Position numbers and translations under genes: made by a program | The notes under the pieces: model-generated | Told to the model about the DNA's origin: nothing | Databases searched by the model: none | The model's input: the letters and a program-made list of their open reading frames with translations, nothing else | Shown here: positions 1 to 5,870 of the stretch, one piece after another | Position numbering within the stretch: position 1 is the first letter of the stretch | Layout: each line of letters opens with the position of its first letter | Source: Rhodospirillales bacterium | GTDB taxonomy: Bacteria; Pseudomonadota; Alphaproteobacteria; Rhodospirillales; JADHTD01 | Direction of reading: 5' to 3' | Assembly (NCBI GenBank): GCA_016776525.1 | Contig: JADHTD010000160.1 | Span: 1-6,556 of the forward strand | Length of the DNA stretch: 6,556 bases

Positions 1-372
1 ATCTATCCGGTGCCGCAAGCGGCGGGGCTTGGCGTCCACCTGACCCTGGATATGGCCGGACAGGCCCGTTTCGGCCCCGATGTGGAATGGGTCGACGAGA
101 TCGATTACACCGTCGATGCCGCCCGCGCCGAGTCCTTTTACGATGTTATCCGGCAATATTGGCCGGATCTGGAAGACGGGGCCTTGCAGCCCGGATACGC
201 CGGAATCCGCCCGAAAATCCAGAAACCGGGCGAACCGGCGGCGGATTTTCTTATCCAGGGCCCGGATGTTCACGGAGTGAAGGGTCTGGTTAACCTTTTT
301 GGCATAGAATCGCCGGGCCTGACGGCCTCGATGGCCATTGCCGAAGAGGTTATGGAGAAATTGGAAGCCTGA
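1..372 (+). CDS. FAD-dependent oxidoreductase, L-2-hydroxyglutarate dehydrogenase (LhgO)-like, C-terminal part
   Basis: This is the 3' end of a gene that starts outside the window; the frame is open from base 1 and 123 residues are visible before TGA. The visible part opens with IYPVP, then GLGVHLTLD and ARFGPDVEWV, and ends with LFGIESPGLTASMAIAEEV. These blocks are characteristic of the C-terminal FAD-domain closure of DAO-superfamily enzymes of the LhgO/L2HGDH group. Family members oxidise L-2-hydroxyglutarate to 2-oxoglutarate and pass electrons to the membrane quinone pool. The N-terminal dinucleotide-binding motif is not in view, so substrate specificity cannot be checked. The secreted-protein gene begins 10 bases after its stop on the same strand, so co-transcription is likely. 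A paralogue acting on another 2-hydroxy acid is the main alternative. Confidence 0.85.
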   Translation: MYPVPQAAGLGVHLTLDMAGQARFGPDVEWVDEIDYTVDAARAESFYDVIRQYWPDLEDGALQPGYAGIRPKIQKPGEPAADFLIQGPDVHGVKGLVNLFGIESPGLTASMAIAEEVMEKLEA

Positions 373-382
373 AAACAACGGA

Positions 383-1528
383 ATGATGCGCAAACCCTAC
401 CTCATCTTCGCTTTGACCCTGGTTTGGCTGTGGCCACTTCAACCGGCGGCCCAGGAACGCGCCCCGCAGGCGGCTCCGGGCTTCAACCCGCAAGTGGCCC
501 AGGAACGCGGCACCGTGCGCATCCAGGGCCGGGACAACCTGGGCGATGACGGCCCCGTCGCCCCCGGCCAGGAGGTCTTGCTCGACCATCCGGAGGAAAT
601 GCGCGCTTTCATCCAGAATATTTCCGACTATGCCCGCAAATTGAAACCCAACTTCGTGGTCATGCCGCTCAATGCCCAGGATTTGCTGATCAAGAATCCG
701 GAAGAGGAAGAGGAAAACCGCCTCGCCCCGGCCCGCACCTTCATGAAGGCCATCGACGGCATGGTCGTTGAAGGCCTGTTCTACGGAGAAAGGAAAATCG
801 ACCGGCCGCGCAACAAGGAACGGCTGACGGCTTTGTTAAAACTGATCGAGGTAGCCCAACGCTCGCGCCTGCGTATCATGGTCGTCGATTACGCCAAATC
901 CCGCAAAATCGTCGATCAATCCTATAAGGCCAACGCCAAGAAGGGTTTCGTGTCGTTTGCCGCCAATGCCCACGGCCTCGATCTGGCCGCCATCCCGCCC
1001 TATCCGCGCCGCCCCATCAACGAAAACCCGAAAAGCGTCCTCTCCCTCAAAGACGTCAAAAATTTTCTCTATCTCCGCGAATCGCTGCGCTTCGGACGGC
1101 AGGACGAATTCGCCATGAAGATGCACGACACCAACTACGACATGGTAATCGTCGATGTCTTTCACGGCCGCAAGCCGCTCAGCAAGCGCGCCGTCGAAAC
1201 CCTCAAGTACAAGAAAACCGGCGGCCGGCGGCTGGTCCTGGCCTATATGAATATTGGCACGGCGGCCAGTTACGATTTCTACTGGAAAAAGGAATGGCGG
1301 GAAGGCAGCCCGCGGTGGATCAACACCCCCCTGCGCGATGACCCCGATCGCTATTACGTCGAGTACTGGAACCCGGAATGGCAGAAGGTCATCACCGGCA
1401 ATCCGAAGTCCTTCCTCTACGGTATCGTCCGCCAGGGCTTCGACGGTGTGCTCATTGACGGCATCAAGGCCACCAAATACTTCTCCCGCGGCGGTGAAGA
1501 GGAAGAAGAAGAAGAGATCGAACAGTAG
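383..1528 (+). CDS. Secreted MJ1477/TM1410-family (GH114-like) putative glycoside hydrolase, circularly permuted
   Basis: The product has 381 residues. Residues 1-24 look like a Sec signal peptide: MMRK, a hydrophobic stretch to about 19, then PAAQ. After a proline/glutamine-rich linker (25-68) come blocks matching the second half of a TM1410-type TIM barrel: EEMRAFIQNISDYARK (71-86), NFVVMPLNAQDLL (90-102), IDGMVVEGLFYG (124-135), RIMVVDYA (164-171) and GFVSFAA (188-194). Only then come the blocks that normally begin the family: KNFLYLRE (226-233), YDMVIVD (252-258), VLAYMNIG (285-292), YYVEYWNPEWQ (324-334) and GFDGVLIDG (352-360). An acidic tail (372-378 all Glu) ends it. The family name is secure, but the activity (a polygalactosaminidase-like or other glycan hydrolase) is unproven. 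The start could be the ATG at 383 or 386; the ribosome site is weak and the gene is probably coupled to the upstream oxidoreductase. An in-frame ATG at 338 would lie inside that upstream gene and spoil the signal peptide. Confidence 0.82.
   Translation: MMRKPYLIFALTLVWLWPLQPAAQERAPQAAPGFNPQVAQERGTVRIQGRDNLGDDGPVAPGQEVLLDHPEEMRAFIQNISDYARKLKPNFVVMPLNAQDLLIKNPEEEEENRLAPARTFMKAIDGMVVEGLFYGERKIDRPRNKERLTALLKLIEVAQRSRLRIMVVDYAKSRKIVDQSYKANAKKGFVSFAANAHGLDLAAIPPYPRRPINENPKSVLSLKDVKNFLYLRESLRFGRQDEFAMKMHDTNYDMVIVDVFHGRKPLSKRAVETLKYKKTGGRRLVLAYMNIGTAASYDFYWKKEWREGSPRWINTPLRDDPDRYYVEYWNPEWQKVITGNPKSFLYGIVRQGFDGVLIDGIKATKYFSRGGEEEEEEEIEQ
1496..1516 (+). repeat. GAA/GAG trinucleotide run encoding seven glutamates
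   Basis: Seven consecutive GAA or GAG codons sit just before the stop region of the secreted putative hydrolase gene. They give a polyglutamate tail followed by I-E-Q and stop. Purine-only triplet runs like this are prone to replication slippage, so tail length may vary between strains. A shorter glutamate cluster (residues 107-111) occurs in the same protein. Confidence 0.9.
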
Positions 1529-1531
1529 GCT

Positions 1532-2443
1532 TCACGCCACGTAGGCTTCGTCCCCGGCATAGCTGACCCCTTCCCGTCCGTGGAAGAAGCCGTCGGAAAA
1601 CGGCATGCCGTCCATAAGCCCGAAGAGTTTGCTTTCGGCCGCAGGAGCTTCCATTTTTCCGTCGGCCACATGGCGGAAAATCTGCGCCACTTCCACCATA
1701 TCGGTGTCCTGGGGCTGTAAGCGGAAACGCTTGATGCCCATCTCATCGAGACCGCCCAGTTCGCCGATCAGGTTGCAGCAGGTATAGGACAGGGTCTGAG
1801 TGCCGTTGACGGCCAGGAACGGCTGGTCTTCCAGGGTTTCCAACTCCATTCCGTCCGGGTCCGCGGCACAGACGTATTGGCAGTTATCCTTGTGCAGCTG
1901 GTGGGAGCGGGCATGGTAACAGCGCGCCGAGATGGCCAGCGGCAAACGCCCGAAGACGATCACTTCCAGTTCCGCCTCGACGTCCCCGGCCAGGGTCCGC
2001 ATGGTGTCGCGGGCTACTTCCACCGGCAGGCAGAAGCGCGTTGCCCCCAGCCCGGCCAGGTAGTTCAGGGTACCTTCGTTATAGACACTGAGGAACGGGC
2101 CGATCATGTGCGGCCGGCCCTTCAGGCAGGCCACTGCTGAAATATCATTGGCCTCGACCATCAGGCTGTCGTCTTCGGTCAGGTTGCGGACGGATTCCAT
2201 CTCGCGGCCGGTCATGATCAGGGCCAGAGTCGAATGGATGACCTCCTTGCCCGCCGCCTGCAAGCGGTCGATGACCTCGGGCAGCACCGGTTCGTAAAAA
2301 GGAGCGCGTTTCGAACAGACCACTTCGCCCAGGTAGACGCTGTCGATGGGCGCTTCGTCGGCCATGCGGAAATAAAAATCGCGCCATTTCTCCACCGGCC
2401 AGTTGAAAAAAACCGGCCCCAGGCTGAGTTTTGATGTGGACAT
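1532..2443 (-). CDS. ubiV: UbiV, U32-family iron-sulfur protein of O2-independent ubiquinone biosynthesis
   Basis: The product has 303 residues, the usual UbiV length. It opens with KLSLGPVFFNWP, the typical UbiV N-terminus of the U32 'peptidase' family. UbiV and UbiU form a heterodimer that hydroxylates the ubiquinone ring without oxygen, and each carries a 4Fe-4S cluster. The expected four ligands are visible: C43 (in GEVVCSKR), C175, C188 and C192 (in RCYHARSHQLHKDNCQYVC). The last pair has the same 4-residue spacing as C193/C197 of E. coli UbiV, as recalled. The ATG lies 8 bases after the ubiU stop, with a GGGGGAAG ribosome site overlapping that stop, so translation is coupled. It is the last gene of ubiTUV. 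Its stop faces the stop of the secreted putative hydrolase gene with only 3 bases between. Confidence 0.95.
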   Translation of the reverse strand: MSTSKLSLGPVFFNWPVEKWRDFYFRMADEAPIDSVYLGEVVCSKRAPFYEPVLPEVIDRLQAAGKEVIHSTLALIMTGREMESVRNLTEDDSLMVEANDISAVACLKGRPHMIGPFLSVYNEGTLNYLAGLGATRFCLPVEVARDTMRTLAGDVEAELEVIVFGRLPLAISARCYHARSHQLHKDNCQYVCAADPDGMELETLEDQPFLAVNGTQTLSYTCCNLIGELGGLDEMGIKRFRLQPQDTDMVEVAQIFRHVADGKMEAPAAESKLFGLMDGMPFSDGFFHGREGVSYAGDEAYVA

Positions 2444-2451
2444 GCTTCCCC

Positions 2452-3447
2452 CTACCGCCAGGTTTTCTCATAGACGCCGGTCGTCTGGCGTTGGCCTTCG
2501 GTGACCGACAACAGGTTGGACACGTCGACGGTGCGGTCCTCCGCCGCCGCGTCGATGGCCTGGCGGAAGGCGGCAACGACCTTGGCGACATAGGCGCGGC
2601 CCCGTTGCCGCCCTTCGATTTTCAGGCCCGAAACCCCCGCCGCCATCAGTTCCGGCAGAATCTCGATGACGTTCAGGCTGGTCGGCTCCTCGAACAGATA
2701 GGACGCCCGCCCGCCGGTGACGAAACGGCCCTTGCAGAGCGTCGGGTAGCCGGCCGTTTCCTCGGCGGTGAATTCATTGATGGTGAAATCGCCCAGCTTG
2801 GAGACCATCTTGTTGCCCTTTTCCACATAGCGCACGTGGCTGGCCGGGGAACAGGCGCCGTTCTTGTTGGGTGAAATGCCCGTTGCATAGGACGACAGCG
2901 AACAGCGCCCTTCGGCCATGACGCAGAGGCCGCCAAAGGCAAAGACTTCCGTTTCCACCGGCACTTCACGGTTGAGCGCCGCGATCTCCGGCACCGTCAG
3001 GACGCGGGGCAGCACCACCCGTTTAATATCGAAGGCTTCGTGATAAAAGCGGATGGCTTCCGGGTTGGAGGCCGAGGCCTGAACCGAAAGGTGGCGGCGC
3101 AGGGCCGGATGGGTTTCCGCCGCATAGGCCGCCAGGCCGATATCGGCAATGATGACGGCATCGACGTTGAGGTGGGCCGCGTCATCGATGGCCCGATGCC
3201 AGGGGGCCGGATTGCCCGCTTCCGGGAAGGTATTGATGGGAATATAGATTTTGACGTTCCGCTGATGGGCATAGGCGACGCCGTCGCGGGCTTCCTCGCG
3301 GCTGAAATTGAGGCCGGGGAAATTCCGCGCGTTGGTCTCGTCGCGGAAGCCGAAGTAAACCGTATCGGCCCCGGCATCAACGGCGGCCCGGAGCGAGGCC
3401 GGGGTTCCCGCCGGACAGACCAGTTCCAGTTTCTTCTTGATCTTCAT
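2452..3447 (-). CDS. ubiU: UbiU, U32-family iron-sulfur protein of O2-independent ubiquinone biosynthesis
   Basis: The product has 331 residues, full length for UbiU. The N-terminus reads LELVCPAGTPASLRAAVDAG, then DTVYFGFRDETNARNFPGLNF, the classic U32/YhbU opening. The iron-sulfur ligands are C175, C182, C199 and C238. Their spacing (7, 17, 39) equals that of C169, C176, C193 and C232 of E. coli UbiU, as recalled, so the 4Fe-4S site should be intact. UbiU pairs with UbiV to hydroxylate ubiquinone precursors anaerobically; the in vivo oxidant proposed for the system is prephenate. The start codon overlaps the ubiT stop in an ATGA arrangement and is preceded by an AGGGGAG ribosome site 5 bases away, fixing this start. 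C-terminal blocks include LKIEGRQRGRAYV (275-287). Confidence 0.96.
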   Translation of the reverse strand: MKIKKKLELVCPAGTPASLRAAVDAGADTVYFGFRDETNARNFPGLNFSREEARDGVAYAHQRNVKIYIPINTFPEAGNPAPWHRAIDDAAHLNVDAVIIADIGLAAYAAETHPALRRHLSVQASASNPEAIRFYHEAFDIKRVVLPRVLTVPEIAALNREVPVETEVFAFGGLCVMAEGRCSLSSYATGISPNKNGACSPASHVRYVEKGNKMVSKLGDFTINEFTAEETAGYPTLCKGRFVTGGRASYLFEEPTSLNVIEILPELMAAGVSGLKIEGRQRGRAYVAKVVAAFRQAIDAAAEDRTVDVSNLLSVTEGQRQTTGVYEKTWR

Positions 3448-4133
3448 GTCGGCTCCCCTTGATCCGGACCGCTAGGATGTTTGACGGGCCGCCCGCGCCG
3501 TGACAGGCGCTCGACCCGGGATTCCAGTTCCTGCAGGGCCGAGCCGTTGGCTTCGCCTCTTTGCAGGGCCGGGGCAATCATCGCGTCACGCACCGCCGAC
3601 AGGTCACTGGCGGCACGTTTAAAGACCCGTCCGGCCAGGGCGGCGGCCTTGCCGGCCGGCTTGGCCAGCGGCCCCAGGGCGGCCAGCAGGTCATTGATGA
3701 TGTCGATTTCGGCGCCGTCGACGGCATTGCGCAGAGCCACCACCGCTTCCGTGTCGCCTTCGATGACCAGTTCCCGGGAAAAGAACAGGGAATCGCCGTC
3801 GATATTGCCTTCCAAGAGTTTCAGCAAGGACAGGAACGGCCCCCGGATGACGGCATCGGCCTCTTGCCCGGCTGTATCCCGGACGACCAGCAGGCGCGCC
3901 GCCCTGGGTTCGGGTTTGAGCAGGAAGGCATACGGTAGGTCAACGGGATCGATCAGGTAGACCGGATTACCGAATCCGGCCAGCCGTTCGAACAGGTCCG
4001 GGTGGCGTTTCTGGATGGCGTAGAGGGCGGCATCCAGGGGGGGCTGCAAGAGAACGGCCGGGATCGGCCGGAACAGGAAACCGGCAAACAGGACCGGCGA
4101 CAAAGGCGGGGTCATCCCCGTCGATGACTGCAT
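3444..4133 (-). CDS. ubiT: UbiT, SCP2-domain lipid-binding protein of O2-independent ubiquinone biosynthesis
   Basis: The product has 229 residues from the chosen ATG. Residues about 30-145 form an SCP2-like sterol/lipid carrier domain: ALYAIQKRHPDLFERL (36-51), the strand-rich AARLLVVRD (78-86), ADAVIRGPFLSLLKLLEGN (92-110) and GDSLFFSRELVIEGDTE (113-129). The last block is the most characteristic UbiT/YhbT stretch. UbiT is thought to bind hydrophobic ubiquinone intermediates for UbiU-UbiV. Position as first gene of ubiT-ubiU-ubiV, overlapping ubiU by 4 bases, confirms the call. E. coli UbiT is about 174 residues. This one has a roughly 80-residue C-terminal extension rich in Ala, Leu and charge (helical, possibly coiled-coil near 200-212). 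A GTG at 4175 would add 14 residues, but the ATG at 4133 has the far better ribosome site. Confidence 0.92.
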   Translation of the reverse strand: MQSSTGMTPPLSPVLFAGFLFRPIPAVLLQPPLDAALYAIQKRHPDLFERLAGFGNPVYLIDPVDLPYAFLLKPEPRAARLLVVRDTAGQEADAVIRGPFLSLLKLLEGNIDGDSLFFSRELVIEGDTEAVVALRNAVDGAEIDIINDLLAALGPLAKPAGKAAALAGRVFKRAASDLSAVRDAMIAPALQRGEANGSALQELESRVERLSRRGRPVKHPSGPDQGEPT

Positions 4134-4136
4134 GCA

Positions 4137-4144
4137 CTCCTCCC
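4137..4144 (-). promoter_or_regulatory. Ribosome binding site GGGAGGAG deciding the ubiT start
   Basis: On the minus strand GGGAGGAG lies 3 bases before the ATG ending at 4133, with its GGAGG core 5 bases away. It is the strongest Shine-Dalgarno match near the ubiT start. It supports this ATG over the upstream in-frame GTG at 4175, for which no comparable site was seen. Confidence 0.75.
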
Positions 4145-4182
4145 ACAACTCAAGGCGGCGCCGGTCACTCGGCACCGATGAC

Positions 4183-4231
4183 AGTGGGAAGTCTACAGGG
4201 GCCGCCCTGAAAGCGACCTGACCCTCGTCAA
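4183..4231 (-). promoter_or_regulatory. Candidate FNR/CRP-family class II promoter of ubiTUV
   Basis: On the minus strand, 4231-4218 reads TTGACGAGGGTCAG. This resembles the FNR box TTGAT-N4-ATCAA: the left TTGA is intact and the right half keeps TCA. A plausible -10 hexamer, TAGACT, lies at 4195-4190. If transcription starts about 7 bases further on, near 4183, the box centre (4224.5) sits at -41.5, the canonical class II activator position. The box is imperfect (7 of 10 consensus positions), so this rests on geometry plus the anaerobic role of ubiTUV. The start site is inferred. Confidence 0.45.
4196..4209. repeat. Perfect 5-bp inverted repeat between the ubiT promoter elements
   Basis: CAGGG, a 4-base spacer GCCG, then CCCTG forms a perfect dyad between the putative FNR-like box and the -10 hexamer upstream of ubiT. 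There is no T-tract on either side, so it is not a terminator. It could be a second regulator's operator or chance in GC-rich DNA. Confidence 0.35.
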
Positions 4232-4282
4232 GAAGGTGTAAAAAAAGAACGATTCAAAAGAAATAGAACGGCCAGCCGGAAC

Positions 4283-5116
4283 TTATTTTCCCTTCATTTT
4301 TTCCCAGTCGGCGTTGCTTAGTTTGGCGCCGTAGTTAAATTGCCCGGCGCCGCCGATCCAGTCGCCACCGTCGATGGTCACCACTTCGCCGGTGATGTAT
4401 TCCGATTGATCCGACGCCAGATAAACCGCCAGGTTTTCCAACTCGTCGTGACGGCCCGGACGGCCGAGCGGATTGCGGGTTTCGTATTCCTCGGCCATCT
4501 TTTCGTCCGGCACCAGCCGCGACCAGGCCCCTTCCGTCGGAAAGGCCCCCGGCGCAATGGCGTTGAGACGGATACCCTTGGGCCCCCATTCGATGGCCAG
4601 GCTGCGGGTCATGGCCAGCACGCCTGCCTTGCCCATGGCCGACGGCACCACGTAAGCCGATCCGGTCCAGGCATAGGTGGTGACGATGCTCAGCACGTTG
4701 CCCTTGCGGCCCTCTTCGATCCAGCGCTTGCCGCAGGCCAGCGTCATATAAGACGTGCCGTGCAGTACGATATTGATTACCGCGTCCAGGGCCCGGTGGG
4801 ACAGGGTTTCGGTGCGGGCCAGGAAGTTCCCGGCGGCATTGTTGACCAGGATGTCAACGGGCCCCTCCTGCCAGATGGCGCCGACCGTTTCATCCACGGC
4901 TTCCGGGTCGCGGATATCCAGGCGGTGGGCCGATATGCTGCCGCCGGTTTCAGCGGCCAATTGCTTGGCGGTCTCGTCCAGCACGTCTTCACGCCGCCCG
5001 CAGATAACCAACTGCCCGCCCAATTCCATGAAACGCCGCGCCATGTTGCGGCCGAGGCCGGAGCCGCCGCCGGTAATGAGGATGCGTTTACCGTTCAAGA
5101 GGTCGTTCTGAAACAT
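4283..5116 (-). CDS. SDR-family oxidoreductase of the 2,4-dienoyl-CoA reductase type
   Basis: The product has 277 residues. Residues 15-22, TGGGSGLG, are the Rossmann dinucleotide motif. C-G-R-R (39-42) after the second strand suggests NADP(H) preference. NNAAGN (92-97) is the structural NNAG-type motif, and VVTIDGG (246-252) is the C-terminal SDR signature. There is no classical YxxxK. Instead the segment TTYAWTGSAYVVPSAMGKAG carries Y148, S159 and K163. As recalled, the same spacing occurs in mammalian mitochondrial DECR1 (Tyr199, Ser210, Lys214). This places it with 2,4-dienoyl-CoA reductases, which use NADPH to reduce polyunsaturated acyl-CoA intermediates in beta-oxidation. The ATG at 5116 was chosen; a TTG three codons upstream (5125) is possible but too close to the AGGGA ribosome site. 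Another acyl-CoA-acting SDR is the main alternative. It is followed by a 149-base gap before ubiT, with no clear terminator. Confidence 0.85.
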   Translation of the reverse strand: MFQNDLLNGKRILITGGGSGLGRNMARRFMELGGQLVICGRREDVLDETAKQLAAETGGSISAHRLDIRDPEAVDETVGAIWQEGPVDILVNNAAGNFLARTETLSHRALDAVINIVLHGTSYMTLACGKRWIEEGRKGNVLSIVTTYAWTGSAYVVPSAMGKAGVLAMTRSLAIEWGPKGIRLNAIAPGAFPTEGAWSRLVPDEKMAEEYETRNPLGRPGRHDELENLAVYLASDQSEYITGEVVTIDGGDWIGGAGQFNYGAKLSNADWEKMKGK

Positions 5117-5151
5117 CGTCCGCAAAGTCCCTGTTTATGGTTGTTGGCGAT

Positions 5152-5157
5152 ACTATA
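5152..5157 (-). promoter_or_regulatory. Possible -10 element of the SDR gene
   Basis: TATAGT on the minus strand lies 35 bases upstream of the SDR start codon and matches the sigma-70 -10 consensus at 5 of 6 positions. No good -35 hexamer is visible 16-18 bases upstream, so the promoter may be activator-dependent or of another class. Apart from this, the stretch from the SDR start to the terminator at 5298 shows no gene. Confidence 0.3.
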
Positions 5158-5297
5158 CCGGGAGTTACGAGCACGGCATAGCCGCCCGATTGGGGATGAA
5201 TGTTTTTGAATTGCGCTCACACTTGTTCGCTAGTCGCTTCGCTCCAGCTTATCCCAAGTGCTGTTGGGTGGGGGTCAAGTTCCAGCAACAAAACCAC

Positions 5298-5328
5298 AAA
5301 AAAGATGCGGCCCGATAAAGGCCGCATC
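5298..5328 (-). terminator. Intrinsic terminator of the small-protein gene pair
   Basis: GATGCGGCC and GGCCGCATC (5304-5312 and 5320-5328) form a perfect 9-bp GC-rich stem around a 7-base loop. Read on the minus strand, the stem is followed directly by six T residues (5303-5298), the classic rho-independent arrangement. It lies about 70 bases after the stop of the 86-residue protein and before the SDR gene. It therefore separates the small-protein transcript from the SDR/ubiTUV block. On the plus strand the nearest T-run is 17 bases away, so termination in that direction is unlikely. Confidence 0.9.
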
Positions 5329-5393
5329 CAGTGATAGGGTGACGTTTTTTGACTGTGTGGTTTACCTGCCGGACTGTCCGCTGGCCCGGGATT

Positions 5394-5408
5394 CCCGGTC
5401 AGACCGGG
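5394..5408. repeat. Perfect hairpin over the stop codon of the 86-residue protein
   Basis: CCCGGT, a 3-base loop, and ACCGGG pair perfectly; the stop codon (5399-5401) falls within it. No T-tract follows on the minus strand. It may protect the mRNA 3' end or affect termination of translation, or it may be incidental in GC-rich sequence. Confidence 0.4.
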
Positions 5409-5659
5409 TCAGCGATAAAAATCTCAAAATTCGTCGGATTCAGATGGTCAATAACGAACCCATCGGCGGGCGGGAAACGCTCCGCAACCAAGTCGCGGGC
5501 TTCATCCTCATCCTTGGCATGGACATCCTGAAGCTGGACGTCCGCCCAATGGTCCTCGAAAAAAGTGTGGCTCTGATTTTCCTTTACCAAGGCCCTGACG
5601 ACCTTGTTGTAAATCGCAACTTCAAAGACCTTCTGGCCATTGCTCGGCAGGTGAAGCAT
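5399..5659 (-). CDS. Small conserved protein, paralogue of the 69-residue protein upstream; function unknown
   Basis: The product has 86 residues and the family is not recognised. The start at 5659 is fixed by a near-ideal AAAGGAG ribosome site (5667-5673) 7 bases upstream. The frame stays open further upstream to 5887, but that extension is basic, low in structure and unlike the paralogue. Residues 11-73 align without gaps to residues 3-65 of the neighbouring 69-residue protein, with 23 identities by hand count. Shared blocks are EVAIYN (13-18), DHWAD (36-40), A-x-DE-x-x-AR (48-55), R-x-P (61-63) and GFVI (67-70). The pattern suggests strand-helix-strand-helix-strand. It differs from its paralogue by a longer N-terminus and a 13-residue C-terminal tail (FEIFIADPV end). 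There is no signal peptide, membrane segment or cysteine, so it should be cytosolic. Confidence 0.8.
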   Translation of the reverse strand: MLHLPSNGQKVFEVAIYNKVVRALVKENQSHTFFEDHWADVQLQDVHAKDEDEARDLVAERFPPADGFVIDHLNPTNFEIFIADPV

Positions 5660-5870
5660 CGATCGGCTCCTTTCCGGTTGACGTATCTTCCGGTCGTAAC
5701 CGTCATCGGCCTGCCCCAACCTTCTGGTTTTTATGGAGGAGCCGACCCATAAGTGACGGATCGAACAAATCCTATCCGAAGAGGAGTTAAGAAAGTCTTT
5801 CAGGATTTCCGAAAGGGGGGCCGGGACAAAGAAGTTTAGGGGAAACCGGGTTCTCGGTGAACGGCGGCCC
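5660..5870. other. 211-base spacer between the paralogues with nested dyads
   Basis: No convincing gene was seen here; the minus-strand open frame is only an upstream extension of the 86-residue protein. The spacer holds an inverted repeat AAATCCT / AGGATTT (5767-5773 and 5802-5808) enclosing a second perfect dyad, GAAAG-T-CTTTC (5791-5801). Nearer the downstream gene there is AACC-TTCT-GGTT. It could be a structured mRNA leader for the downstream gene, a processing site, or a second promoter region. No strong promoter hexamers were found. Confidence 0.4.

Noticed and set aside
338..382. Upstream in-frame ATG extending the secreted putative hydrolase
   Set aside because: It lies inside the LhgO-type gene, has no ribosome site, and would bury the signal peptide behind 15 charged and polar residues.
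4232..4282. T-run on the minus strand after the SDR gene as an intrinsic terminator
   Set aside because: Seven T residues (4246-4240) are present, but no stem precedes them; the nearest CGGC/GCCG pair leaves only a 2-base loop.
4340..5209. Plus-strand open frame of 289 codons
   Set aside because: It is antisense to the well-supported SDR gene, its translation lacks family motifs, and it arises from GC-rich codon structure.
5258..5752. Plus-strand open frame of 164 codons
   Set aside because: It runs across the terminator and antisense to the 86-residue protein, and its translation has no recognisable motifs or good ribosome site.
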